From an uncultured Nitrospirales bacterium (GTDB taxonomy: Bacteria; Nitrospirota; Nitrospiria; Nitrospirales; UBA8639), in contig OY282373.1 in NCBI GenBank assembly GCA_958295805.1, forward strand, positions 1,645,001 to 1,709,000: a stretch of DNA of 64,000 nt. The letters are read 5' to 3'. Position numbers and translations under genes: made by a program. Under the pieces are notes generated by a model. It did not search any database. It was not told the DNA's origin and was given only the letters and a program-made list of their open reading frames with translations. This document shows positions 26,868 through 35,506 of the stretch, piece after piece (position 1 is the first letter of the stretch; each line of letters opens with the position of its first letter).

Positions 26868-27404
26868 ATGAGCACCCTCATTTATGACACCCACAAATTT
26901 ATCACCAAGATGACCAACGCGGGCATGCCGCAACCACAAGCCGAGGTCTTGGCCGAATCCCACGTGGAATTGATGGAGACCACGCTAGCCACAAAGCAGG
27001 ACTTGAAAGACCTCAAAACCGAACTCACCGGCGAGATGAAAAACCTCGAAGGTAAGCTCACCGGCGAAATGAAAGACCTCAGAGCCGAACTTACCAGCGA
27101 GATGAAAGACCTCAGAGCCGAGTTCACCAGCGAGATGAAAGATCTCGAAGGCAAGCTCACCAGCGAAATGAAAGACCTCGAAGGCAAGCTCACCAGCGAG
27201 ATGAAAGACCTCAGAGCCGAGATCACCAGCGAAATGAAAGACCTCGAAGGCAAGCTCACCGGTAAGATGAAAGACCTCAGAGGCGAGATCGATAAAGCAA
27301 CCCTCAAGACTATCGGAATCATCACCGCGATTATGGTTGTCTTGTTGACCGCGAGCAATGCCGTGCTGATAGTCTTCCTGAGATACCTACTCGCAGCCCC
27401 TTAA
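26868..27404 (+). CDS. Membrane-anchored coiled-coil protein with 11-residue repeats (DUF1640-like)
   Basis: The first ~45 residues (DTHKFITKMTNAGMPQPQAE and on) match the start of bacterial DUF1640/CCDC90-like proteins. A coiled coil built of nearly identical 11-residue units follows (EMKDLRAELTS / EMKDLEGKLTS, about ten copies), then one C-terminal membrane segment (IGIITAIMVVLLTASNAVLI). The encoding DNA repeats with a 33-base period, so copy-number changes keep the frame. Two relatives lie at 40203 and 43491. The function of bacterial members is not known to me. Confidence 0.75.
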   Translation: MSTLIYDTHKFITKMTNAGMPQPQAEVLAESHVELMETTLATKQDLKDLKTELTGEMKNLEGKLTGEMKDLRAELTSEMKDLRAEFTSEMKDLEGKLTSEMKDLEGKLTSEMKDLRAEITSEMKDLEGKLTGKMKDLRGEIDKATLKTIGIITAIMVVLLTASNAVLIVFLRYLLAAP

Positions 27405-27653
27405 TGAAGCGAAGCCCCGCACTCCAATCTTCACCGAGTAACTTCACATCCGCCTTGCACCCGCCGAGCAACACACCCGGCTTGCCCACGTCGAGAAAGT
27501 CAGGGATGCCGTAGACAGCGTCGACGTGGAGACACCGCGTCAGGCTCAATACCTTCAAGCAGACTTCATAATCTCTCTCCCCCCGGAAGAGGGCCGGGGT
27601 GAAGGAGAATGAGCATTGCCTCCCTCCGTCATTCCCGCTTCCTCCCGTCATTG
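27405..27653. other. Unassigned stretch with an open minus-strand frame
   Basis: On the minus strand this segment reads without stops into the remnant transposase tail. It includes VDAVYGIPDFLDVGKPGVLL and DVKLLGEDWSAGLRFIKG, which look protein-like. I do not recognise the family and see no start codon with a ribosome binding site. An R3-like hairpin (CTCTCCCCCCGGAAGAGGGC) lies at about 27574-27595. Confidence 0.3.
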
Positions 27654-28357
27654 TGGATTCACATTTCAAGTGCAAGACTTGGTGGATAACAATCTCCGCG
27701 GGCGTGGCATACCCGAGGCACTTCCGCGGGGTGTGGTTGTAGGCATGAACCAGGTGATGAAACCGCTGGTCGGAGAGGGTCGCCAAAGCGGTTTTGCGGG
27801 CAGCGTGCGGCGGCTTTGCCCGGGGGTCGGTCGGCGAGGGGGCGGCGGTGAGCCATCAAGGCGGTGGGGCTGCGGCGTTTGCGCCGGCGGCCGCGGGTGG
27901 CTTTCGCGTGAGGGAGATAGTGCCGCCACGCATAGGTTTTCGTCCTGGTGATCTGAGCGTAGAGGAACCGGTAGATGGTTTCGTGAGAAAGAACCGGTCG
28001 CCCGGCGTCGCGGGCGAGGCGCCCGGCCACCTGCTCGGGGGTCCACCCCTGCTGGAGGCGGGTGAGGACCGTGGTGCGTAGCGCAGCGTCGCGGGTCAGC
28101 CGGGCGCCGCGCCACCGGCGGGCGCGGGCCTGCTGCTCGGCATACCGGGGCTGGTAGCCCTGGGTGCGGGAGCGATTGCGCTTCATTTCGCGAGCCACGG
28201 TTGATGGCGGGCGATCCAGAGCTGCCGCGATTTGCCGGAGCGAGAACCCGGCGGCGTGTAGGCAGGCCAAGTCACATCGGTCTTCCAGGGTGAGGTGGTG
28301 AGAGTGGGTGCCCATGACAACACCTTAGCAAGGTGTTGCACTTCGTTTGTGAATTTA
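27654..28357 (-). mobile_element. Internally deleted IS30-family copy
   Basis: Both ends match the complete element at 19811-20837, but only ~704 bases remain. The N-terminal DNA-binding part of the transposase is intact (LTLEDRCDLACLHAAGFSLR to RRPLADRP). Most of the DDE core is missing in two deletions, with a short PGKAAA stretch kept between them, and the final ~45 residues (TLSDQRFHHLVHAYNHTPRK) are present in a shifted frame. It cannot encode an active transposase but keeps ends that a full copy could act on. It is also inserted in an R1-type repeat, whose flank continues at 28358. Confidence 0.88.
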
Positions 28358-28640
28358 GAGAATCCAGGGATGATGCTATGCACGTTCACGGCGTGGCCGC
28401 CGCCATTCTTCCTCCTCTGTCATTCTGAGCGAGGGGAAGAATCTGGCTTCCCGTTTGCACGGGCACGACGCCGGGGGCAGGGGATAGAGGATCGAGTGCG
28501 GGCATTTCTTCCCCTCACCCCAGCCCTCTCCCGCAAGGGGAGAGGGAGGAAGAGTGGGGCTTCTCCCGCCATTGAATCACTCCTATCATTCCTGGCTCCC
28601 TCTTGTCATTCCCGCGAAGGCGGGAATGACAAGGGATGGC
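28358..28640 (+). repeat. Composite R1-R2-R3 repeat and a perfect hairpin
   Basis: After the IS end, GAATCCAGGGATGATGC resumes the R1 unit. R2 (TCATTCTGAGCGAGGGGAAG, ~28421) and R3 (~28513-28550) follow, in the same order as at 21661-21912. At ~28607-28635 lies a perfect hairpin, TTGTCATTCCCGCG / CGCGGGAATGACAA-like arms around AAGG. No gene is supported in 28358-28700. Confidence 0.72.
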
Positions 28641-28703
28641 CGGGAGGGAGGGTGGTGGGGCGGGGATGGAAGGGGGTGTTGCTTATTTTTATTTGTTGTT
28701 GGC

Positions 28704-28732
28704 TTGACTGAGTGGTTGGTCTTTTTTAAGAT
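28704..28732 (+). promoter_or_regulatory. Promoter of the pyrimidine operon
   Basis: TTGACT (28704-28709), a 17-base spacer and TAAGAT (28727-28732) form a good sigma-70-type promoter. The predicted transcript start near 28739 leaves a leader of about 130 bases before pyrR, which holds the PyrR-binding loop and an intrinsic terminator. Confidence 0.6.
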
Positions 28733-28750
28733 AGTCGGGCCTTTAAAACT

Positions 28751-28771
28751 CATCCCGTGAGGTGAGGAAGG
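28751..28771 (+). promoter_or_regulatory. PyrR-binding RNA loop and overlapping antiterminator arm
   Basis: ATCCCGTGAGGTG at 28752-28764 fits the known PyrR-binding consensus (UCCNGNGAGGY). It overlaps GAGGAAGG (28764-28771), which can pair with CCTTCTTC (28822-28829), the 5' arm of the terminator downstream. By the Bacillus model, PyrR bound with UMP would hold the first loop and let the terminator form; without PyrR the antiterminator would allow transcription. Confidence 0.72.
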
Positions 28772-28818
28772 AACGAAACGTGCTTCAGAATTCTGGTCAG
28801 ACTTGCCCACCGTGGGGG

Positions 28819-28855
28819 AAACCTTCTTCTCGTTTCGAGGGGAAGGTTTTTTTTT
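28819..28855 (+). terminator. Attenuator terminator in the pyr leader
   Basis: Arms AAACCTTCTTCTCG (28819-28832) and CGAGGGGAAGGTTT (28836-28849) pair fully, with two G-U pairs and a TTT loop. They are followed by nine T (28847-28855). It sits 15 bases before the pyrR ATG and downstream of the promoter, so it is a regulated attenuator rather than the end of a preceding gene. Confidence 0.85.
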
Positions 28856-28869
28856 GATTTCATAAGCTC

Positions 28870-29442
28870 ATGGCACAAGCACGTCCCACGGACAATCAGG
28901 AATCCATCATCATGGACGGGCAGGAAATGGCGCGTGCCTTGACGAGAATGGCGCATGAAATTCTGGAAGGCAATAAAGGCTGTCAGGACGTCGCCTTGGT
29001 CGGCATCCGAACCGGTGGAGTCTTTCTGGCTCAACGGTTACAACGTCTCATCCAGCACGTTGAGCAGACGGAGATTGGCTTGGGAGAATTGGATATCACG
29101 CTTTATCGTGATGATCTGGCCATTCGGAAACATCAACCCATTCTTAAGAAAACGGATATTCCGTTTCACGTCTCGGGCCTCAAGATCGTCCTGGTTGACG
29201 ACGTGTTGTTTACCGGTCGAACGATTCGGGCGGCCATGGACGGGCTGATGGACTTGGGTCGCCCGATGGAAATTCAATTAGCGGTGCTGGTTGATCGAGG
29301 CCATCGGCAACTGCCCATTCGGCCGCATTACGTGGGGAAAAACATTCCTACGGCACAAGACGAAATCATTCACGTCTTTTTTGAAGAAGCCGGAGAGGAG
29401 GATCGCGTCGCCAAACTCAGCAGCAGGAGGCGCGCGTCATGA
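28870..29442 (+). CDS. pyrR: Pyrimidine operon attenuation regulator / uracil phosphoribosyltransferase
   Basis: PyrR senses UMP/UTP and PRPP, binds the leader RNA of pyr genes and often has uracil phosphoribosyltransferase activity. The PRPP-binding motif [12 protein letters not shown] lies at 107-118, and [13 protein letters not shown] near 45-57 is also typical. At 190 residues it is full length. The leader just upstream contains a matching binding loop and attenuator, supporting autogenous control of the operon. Its TGA overlaps the pyrB ATG. Confidence 0.95.
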   Translation: MAQARPTDNQESIIMDGQEMARALTRMAHEILEGNKGCQDVALVGIRTGGVFLAQRLQRLIQHVEQTEIGLGELDITLYRDDLAIRKHQPILKKTDIPFHVSGLKIVLVDDVLFTGRTIRAAMDGLMDLGRPMEIQLAVLVDRGHRQLPIRPHYVGKNIPTAQDEIIHVFFEEAGEEDRVAKLSSRRRAS

Positions 29443-30359
29443 GCTTCAAGCACAAGGATATCCTCAGCATTGCCGCGTTGTCTCCTGAAGACGTTGCCCT
29501 GATCCTTGAAGCGGCCGAACCCTTCAAAGAAGTCAGCGGCCGAGAGATCAAGAAAGTGCCGGCCCTGCGAGGGAAAACCGTGGTCAATTTATTTTTTGAA
29601 CCCAGCACGCGAACCCGGACTTCTTTTGAGTTGGCCGCCAAACGGCTCAGTGCGGACGTGATTAACGTTTCACCGTCGTCAAGCAGCGTGGTGAAAGGAG
29701 AAACCTTACTGGATACCATCCGCAACGTTGAATCCATGCAGACCGACGTTCTCGTGCTCCGGCACTCGTCGGCGGGCGCGGCGACCACCTTGGCCAGACA
29801 CGTTCGATCGTCCGTGATTAACGCCGGGGACGGATGGCACGAACATCCCACCCAGGCACTCTTGGATTTGTTTACCATTCAGGAGAAAAAAGGGGGCATC
29901 CGCGGGCTTCAGGTTGCCATCGTCGGCGACGTGGCCCATAGTCGGGTCGCACGATCAAACATTCGCGCGCTGACGAAAATGGGAGCCCACGTGCGCGTGG
30001 CAGGTCCGCCGACCATGATCCCGCCCTTTCTTGAACGACTCGGCGTCCGCGTGTTCCATCACCTGGATGAAGCCCTGTCCGGCGTGGACGTCATCATCAC
30101 GTTGCGACTGCAACTGGAACGCCAGGGACGTTCGTTTTTTCCTTCCATCCGGGAATATTCACGATTGTACGGCCTGACCGCGGAGCGGCTGCAACGGGCG
30201 GCGAAGGACGCGCTGGTCATGCACCCGGGCCCGGTGAATCGGGGGATCGAAATTTCGCACGACGTTGCGGACAGCCGTTCCGCGGTGATCCTGGATCAGG
30301 TTTCAAACGGCGTGGCCGTGCGCATGGGTCTGATGTATCTGTTGTCGCAACTCCATTAG
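29439..30359 (+). CDS. pyrB: Aspartate carbamoyltransferase catalytic chain
   Basis: PyrB joins carbamoyl phosphate and aspartate, the first committed step of pyrimidine synthesis. The carbamoyl-phosphate site STRTR is at 56-60 in [15 protein letters not shown], and HPTQALLDL follows near 134. The 306-residue length is normal. No pyrI regulatory chain is adjacent, in line with control through PyrR. It overlaps pyrR by four bases and is followed by pyrC. Confidence 0.97.
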   Translation: MSFKHKDILSIAALSPEDVALILEAAEPFKEVSGREIKKVPALRGKTVVNLFFEPSTRTRTSFELAAKRLSADVINVSPSSSSVVKGETLLDTIRNVESMQTDVLVLRHSSAGAATTLARHVRSSVINAGDGWHEHPTQALLDLFTIQEKKGGIRGLQVAIVGDVAHSRVARSNIRALTKMGAHVRVAGPPTMIPPFLERLGVRVFHHLDEALSGVDVIITLRLQLERQGRSFFPSIREYSRLYGLTAERLQRAAKDALVMHPGPVNRGIEISHDVADSRSAVILDQVSNGVAVRMGLMYLLSQLH

Positions 30360-30369
30360 CACACACGTT

Positions 30370-31671
30370 ATGACGCTCCTCATCACGCACGGTCACGTCA
30401 TTGACCCCGGTCGATGGAACGGGGAGGCCGACGTCCTGATTCACGACGGGAGGATCAAAGCCGTCGAGCCGAAACTTCACGCAAAACTTGAACAATCAGC
30501 GTCCCTCACGACCATTGACGCCACAGGCTTGATCGTCTGTCCCGGCTTCGTGGATTTGCACGTTCACTTTCGTGAACCCGGTTTTGAATACAAGGAGACT
30601 ATTGCCACGGGCAGTGCCGCGGCCGTGGCCGGTGGGTTTACCACGGTGTGTTGTATGCCGAATACCCGGCCCGTGAACGATTCCCGTTCCGTGACGGAAT
30701 TTATTCTTGCCCAGGCGGCCCTGACGAAGAAGGCGCGCGTCCTGCCCATCGGGGCGATTACCAAAGGCTCGAAAGGTGAGGAACTTGCAGAAATCGGCGA
30801 GTTGTATGAGGCCGGCTGCGTGGCGATTTCCGACGACGGTATGCCGGTCATGAACAGCCTCGTCATGCGCCGCGCCATGGAATATGCCTCCGCCTTCACG
30901 CTTCCGGTGATCGATCATTGCGAAGATTCGCACCTGTCTCAGGACGGCAGTATGAATGAGGGCCTCGTCTCGACCGAACTTGGCCTCCCCGGCATTCCGA
31001 ACGCCGCCGAGGATGTGATGGTGGCCAGAAACCTGGCCCTGGCGGAATTCACCGGAGCCCGCCTACATCTCCCCCACGTCAGCACCGCGGGGTCCGTGCG
31101 GATGGTGCGGGAAGCCAAAGCTCGCGGCGTGGCCGTCACGGCCGAAGCCTGCCCCCATCATTTCTCACTGACCGATGAAGCCGTGCGCTCGTATGATGCC
31201 AACGCCAAAATGAACCCTCCCTTGCGGACGGATGCAGACGTTCTCGCCGTCAAGGACGGATTGCGCGATCATACCATCGACGTCGTCGCCACGGATCATG
31301 CGCCGCACGCGGTACAGGAAAAGCAATGGCCGTTCGACTCGGCTCCCTTTGGAATCATCGGACTGGAAACGGCTCTCCCGCTCACGCTCAATCTGGTTGA
31401 AGAGGGGATTCTGACGCTAGAACAAGCCGTTGCCAAACTCACGAGCGCCCCTGCCCGGGCGTTCAACTTGCCCTACGGCACTCTGGCCCCGGGAACAGCA
31501 GCCGACCTTGTGCTGTTGAATCCGAACGCCTCGTGGATTGTAGACCCCGCTCAATCGTATTCACTCAGCCGGAATACGCCGTTTGCAGGATGGACCATGA
31601 AAGGACGGGTCGAGAAAACCCTGGTCGGGGGAGCCGTCGTGTATGAAACCCTCCCGCGTCAACCACGATGA
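30370..31671 (+). CDS. pyrC: Dihydroorotase
   Basis: PyrC closes carbamoyl aspartate to dihydroorotate. The metal-binding HxH is H64/H66 in VDLHVHFREPG, and the late ATDHAPH motif lies near 307-313. The 433-residue length and the order after pyrB point to the class I type that often pairs with aspartate carbamoyltransferase. The stop overlaps the start of the next gene. Confidence 0.96.
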   Translation: MTLLITHGHVIDPGRWNGEADVLIHDGRIKAVEPKLHAKLEQSASLTTIDATGLIVCPGFVDLHVHFREPGFEYKETIATGSAAAVAGGFTTVCCMPNTRPVNDSRSVTEFILAQAALTKKARVLPIGAITKGSKGEELAEIGELYEAGCVAISDDGMPVMNSLVMRRAMEYASAFTLPVIDHCEDSHLSQDGSMNEGLVSTELGLPGIPNAAEDVMVARNLALAEFTGARLHLPHVSTAGSVRMVREAKARGVAVTAEACPHHFSLTDEAVRSYDANAKMNPPLRTDADVLAVKDGLRDHTIDVVATDHAPHAVQEKQWPFDSAPFGIIGLETALPLTLNLVEEGILTLEQAVAKLTSAPARAFNLPYGTLAPGTAADLVLLNPNASWIVDPAQSYSLSRNTPFAGWTMKGRVEKTLVGGAVVYETLPRQPR

Positions 31672-32294
31672 TCCGTGACCGTCGAAATAGCATTGAGCGC
31701 GACGAGACGCCCACGCGGAACGGGACGGCGTCGAAAGCCTTTCGCTGGTACGTCTCCTGTTCGCTTCTGGAATTGCTCGGACTCATGACGTGGATCGGGG
31801 GCTTGGCGGTGCTCCTGACCGCCGTGATTCCCGCGGTGTTCAACACGTTGGGCATGGAAACCGGCGGGCGTTTGTTGCGCAGGGTCTTTGACGGCTATAA
31901 CGCGATGACCAGCGGCATCGTCATCCTGTTCGTGAGCACGGCCCTCTTTCGTCACTGGCAACGTCAACGGGCGCCGGACGGGATTCCGCCGTTGACGAGA
32001 TTGGAAGTCGGCCTGCTGGCGTCCCTGGCGTTCGTCACGTTCTTGATCGTCGTGGTATTGGGCCCAAAAGCCGTTGCCTTGCAGGAGGCCGCGTTTGCGG
32101 CCACGACGCCGGACACGAAGAAGACGGCCTATGACGCGTTCTTTGACGTGCATATGATTATCAGGGCTCTCCACTTGGTCAACGGCGGGCTGGTCGTCAG
32201 TCTTTTGGCGGTCAAATTCCGGCAATGGATTCACCGACGCGGCGACGCACTCCCCCTCATCAGCCCCTCTCTCACCGGGAGAGGGCCAGGGTGA
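31668..32294 (+). CDS. DUF4149-type inner membrane protein with a repeat-derived C-terminus
   Basis: Four hydrophobic segments are visible, the first in LLGLMTWIGGLAVLLTAVIP, the last in HLVNGGLVVSLLAVK. The layout matches DUF4149, small membrane proteins of unknown role. The gene overlaps pyrC and lies before carA, so it is co-transcribed with pyrimidine genes. The last ~13 residues (PLISPSLTGRGPG) are encoded by an R3 hairpin repeat at about 32260-32296, so the natural C-terminus may have been replaced by insertion of the repeat. Confidence 0.7.
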   Translation: MIRDRRNSIERDETPTRNGTASKAFRWYVSCSLLELLGLMTWIGGLAVLLTAVIPAVFNTLGMETGGRLLRRVFDGYNAMTSGIVILFVSTALFRHWQRQRAPDGIPPLTRLEVGLLASLAFVTFLIVVVLGPKAVALQEAAFAATTPDTKKTAYDAFFDVHMIIRALHLVNGGLVVSLLAVKFRQWIHRRGDALPLISPSLTGRGPG

Positions 32295-32466
32295 GGGCGA
32301 AAGTGAGGAAGAAGACCAAGCTCAAGAGCCGCGTGAAGATGAAACCCCCGAGTTCTGAAACACCCAGGGGCCGGATCAGACGGATCCTCCACGCCGGCAT
32401 CAGAAGCCTCTGCCTTGATAGAGCAGAGGAATGCTTTCCGACACCGAAGCAAAGAAGGGGCAATTG

Positions 32467-33639
32467 ATGAGGAACGCGGCTCTGCTTGCCTTGGCCGACG
32501 GCACGATTTTTGAAGGACGGGCCTTGGGGTTTCACGGTGAAACGTCCGGTGAAGTGGTGTTCAATACCGCCATGACCGGCTATCAGGAAATCCTCACGGA
32601 CCCCTCGTACAAAGGTCAGATGATCGTGATGACGTGCCCGCACGTCGGCAATTACGGCATTGCACGAGAAGACGATGAATCCCGGCGCACGTGGGCCGAG
32701 GGGTTTATCGTCAGTGAAGCATCACGATCCCCCAGTAATTGGCGCTCGGCTCTTTCACTGCAGGAGTACTTGGTTCAGCATCGTCTCGTGGGCATTGAAG
32801 GCATCGACACGCGGTATCTGACGCGCCGTCTGCGCAACCACGGGTCCCAAGTCGGGGTGATTTCGCACGTTGATCTGGACCCCGCGCATTTACGTGCTCA
32901 AGCGAAAACCCTGCCTTCGACGACGGGACGAGACCTCGTCGGCACCGTGACCTGCGCGTCTTCCTACGAATGGAAAGACGGCACCGAATCCTGGCCTTCC
33001 TACGTCGATGCCGATGGCCAACCCGTACCGGTGCCGACGAGACGATTCCACGTTGTCGTCTATGACTTCGGCGTCAAGCACAATATTTTACGGCGGCTCG
33101 TGGATGAAGGCTGCACCGTCACCGTCGTTCCGGCGGCAACCACGGCTGAGGCCGTTCGCGGCATGAATCCCGACGGCATTCTGCTGTCGAACGGGCCGGG
33201 TGATCCTGAAGGCGCGTCGTATGCGGTTCCTCACGTTCAAGATCTGCTGGGGTGGCGGCCGATGCTGGGCATCTGTCTGGGGCATCAACTGTTGGGGCTG
33301 GCGCTCGGACTGCCCACGTACAAATTAAAATTCGGGCATCACGGCGCCAACCATCCCGTGATGGACGTCCGTTCCAGAAAGATCGCCATTACCTCACAGA
33401 ATCACAATTTCGCCGTGACGATGCCCTCCGTTGACCCATCCACGGGGGTCTTTGCTACCCCTTGGGGGCAATTTGCACCCACGCACGTGAGCCTCAACGA
33501 CGAGTGTCTCGAAGGCCTCGCCGGAAAATCCGTCCCCGTTCTTTCCCTCCAATATCACCCGGAGGCTGCGCCCGGGCCGCACGACGCCTCCTATCTGTTT
33601 CGTCAATTTCGCCGCATGATGGAGCAATTTCATGCCTAA
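32467..33639 (+). CDS. carA: Carbamoyl-phosphate synthase small (glutaminase) subunit
   Basis: CarA releases ammonia from glutamine for CarB. The catalytic Cys is in GICLGHQLLGLA near residue 269, and the His in LQYHPEA. I start at ATG 32467, which has AAGGGG upstream and gives 390 residues; the frame is open 12 codons further up. It overlaps sppA by eight bases. carB is present but separated by two protease genes. Confidence 0.96.
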   Translation: MRNAALLALADGTIFEGRALGFHGETSGEVVFNTAMTGYQEILTDPSYKGQMIVMTCPHVGNYGIAREDDESRRTWAEGFIVSEASRSPSNWRSALSLQEYLVQHRLVGIEGIDTRYLTRRLRNHGSQVGVISHVDLDPAHLRAQAKTLPSTTGRDLVGTVTCASSYEWKDGTESWPSYVDADGQPVPVPTRRFHVVVYDFGVKHNILRRLVDEGCTVTVVPAATTAEAVRGMNPDGILLSNGPGDPEGASYAVPHVQDLLGWRPMLGICLGHQLLGLALGLPTYKLKFGHHGANHPVMDVRSRKIAITSQNHNFAVTMPSVDPSTGVFATPWGQFAPTHVSLNDECLEGLAGKSVPVLSLQYHPEAAPGPHDASYLFRQFRRMMEQFHA

Positions 33640-34606
33640 CCTCCTGTTGCTCGGTCTGGTGATGACGATGGTCGCGGGATGCGTGAGCCCATCCTTCTTC
33701 CCCAAGACGAGCCCCTTGGAAGAAACCGTGCTTTCAGGGAAAGGAAACGCGAAGGTGTTGCTGATTGACCTGTCCGGGATTTTAACCTCGTCAAAGCCCG
33801 GGGGCATCGTTGCTCGACTGTTCAATCGCCCGAGTTTGCCCACGCGATTCAAGGAAGAGTTGACCAAAGCAGCGGAGGATGAGACGGTCAAAGCCGTTGT
33901 GCTTCGAATCAACACGCCGGGCGGGACGGTCACGGCGTCTGATATTCTGTATCATGAGCTGCAAGCGTTCAAGAAAACCCGTAACGTTCCGGTGATTGCG
34001 TCCATCATGGATTTGGGCACCTCTGGCGGGTATTACGTGGCCATGGGGGCGGATCACGTGATCGCGCACCCGTCTTCCGTGACGGGTAGTCTGGGGGTCA
34101 TCATGCTCACGCTCAACGCCGCCGGCCTGTTGGAAACAATCGGGATTCAGGCGACAGCGGTGACCTCGGGGCCGCACAAGGACATGGGCTCGCCGTTCCG
34201 CACGATGACCGAGCAGGATCGGGCGATTTTTCAAAGCGTGATCCAGTCTTTTTTTGATCGATTTTTGCGCGTCATTGAACGGGGTCGGCCAAACCTGACG
34301 CCCGACGCGATTCGTCGGTTGGCCGATGGCCGCATTTACTCGGCGGCTCAAGCCAAAGAAAACGGATTGATTGATCGCATCGGCTACGTTGACGACGCGA
34401 TTGCCTTCGCCAAACGCGAGGCGGGGATTGATGAGGCGCAAGTTGTGATGTATCAGCGTCGAGGAGGATACACCCCGAACGTCTATGCGCAATGGGCCGG
34501 GCAATCCTCCGCGACGGGATGGTCGTTTCCGAATCTCGATCCCGTTGCGTTGACCACGTTGTTAGGGGGTGGGACTCCCGCCTTCATGTACCTCTGGCTT
34601 CCGTAG
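33632..34606 (+). CDS. sppA: Signal peptide peptidase SppA-type protease, probable lipoprotein
   Basis: SppA enzymes cut leftover signal peptides at the membrane with a Ser/Lys pair. The 324-residue form is the short, single-domain type. A lipobox-like LVMTMVAGC lies near the N-terminus. The nucleophile is Ser131 in GTSGGYYVAMGA, and the base is probably Lys183 in GPHKDMGSP. The gene starts inside the end of carA and is followed by an M48 protease, so two envelope proteases are built into the pyrimidine operon. Confidence 0.9.
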   Translation: MPNLLLLGLVMTMVAGCVSPSFFPKTSPLEETVLSGKGNAKVLLIDLSGILTSSKPGGIVARLFNRPSLPTRFKEELTKAAEDETVKAVVLRINTPGGTVTASDILYHELQAFKKTRNVPVIASIMDLGTSGGYYVAMGADHVIAHPSSVTGSLGVIMLTLNAAGLLETIGIQATAVTSGPHKDMGSPFRTMTEQDRAIFQSVIQSFFDRFLRVIERGRPNLTPDAIRRLADGRIYSAAQAKENGLIDRIGYVDDAIAFAKREAGIDEAQVVMYQRRGGYTPNVYAQWAGQSSATGWSFPNLDPVALTTLLGGGTPAFMYLWLP

Positions 34607-34610
34607 AACC

Positions 34611-35501
34611 ATGAGACAGAATCCGAACGAATCACGGCCGCGGCTCCAGTCCTACGTTTTGATCTTCTCGACGTGCCTCGTCGTGGCCGGGTGCGTCAAA
34701 GCCCCGGGCACCGCACGTGACCAAGTCATGTTTATTTCGGAAGAGAAAGAAATGGCCTTGGGAATCAGCGCCTATCGCAACGTTCTGCGACAAGCCCGGC
34801 TGAGCGCCGATCCTCAAATCAATGCCATGGTCCACCGCGTGGGACGACGGATCGCCGCGGCCGCGAACAAACCCGAATATTATTGGGAATTTGCCGTGAT
34901 TCACGATAACGACATGGTGAATGCGTTTGCCCTTCCGGGCGGAAAGGTGGCCATTTATACCGGCATTTTGAAGCACGCGAAGAATGAAGCCGGACTGGCC
35001 ACCGTCATGGCCCATGAAATCGCGCACGCCCTGCAACGGCACGGCGCCGAACGCATGAGTCGGGGACTCATCGATCAAATTGCCAAGATCGGGGCGATAG
35101 CCGGAGCCGTCAGCGGCCAGGTGAATCCTCAACTCGCCATGGGCGCCATGAGCGCGTATGGCGTCGGGGTGACGCTCCCTCACAATCGGAGCCAGGAATC
35201 CGAAGCCGACAAGATTGGCCTCATCCTGATGGCAAAAGCCGGCTATGACCCTCGAGAGGCCATTGATTTCTGGGAACGAATGAGTGGCTGCCCGAAGCAA
35301 ATGATCGGAAAGTTCTGTTTTCGATCAAATGCCGCGGTTCCTGAATTTCTTTCCACCCATCCTTCCGACGTCACGCGGATTCGACAAATTGAGGCCTGGA
35401 TTCCCGAGGCGCTTCGGTATTACCAATCTTCCCGGGAGCATCCGGAGCAGGAACCCGCGCCGTCGTCCGGACCGGCACCCTCCTCAACGCCGACAAGCTG
35501 A
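34611..35501 (+). CDS. M48-family zinc metalloprotease, outer-membrane-type lipoprotein
   Basis: The HEIAH zinc motif is at 135-139, with a third ligand in [10 protein letters not shown] near 200. A lipobox, CLVVAGC, ends at C28. The order resembles LoiP/YcaL/BepA-type periplasmic proteases that clear misassembled envelope proteins. The ATG at 34611 lies five bases after sppA. The C-terminal ~20 residues are Pro/Ser-rich. The exact subgroup is uncertain because there is no TPR domain after the protease. Confidence 0.9.
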   Translation: MRQNPNESRPRLQSYVLIFSTCLVVAGCVKAPGTARDQVMFISEEKEMALGISAYRNVLRQARLSADPQINAMVHRVGRRIAAAANKPEYYWEFAVIHDNDMVNAFALPGGKVAIYTGILKHAKNEAGLATVMAHEIAHALQRHGAERMSRGLIDQIAKIGAIAGAVSGQVNPQLAMGAMSAYGVGVTLPHNRSQESEADKIGLILMAKAGYDPREAIDFWERMSGCPKQMIGKFCFRSNAAVPEFLSTHPSDVTRIRQIEAWIPEALRYYQSSREHPEQEPAPSSGPAPSSTPTS

Positions 35502-35506
35502 TTGTC

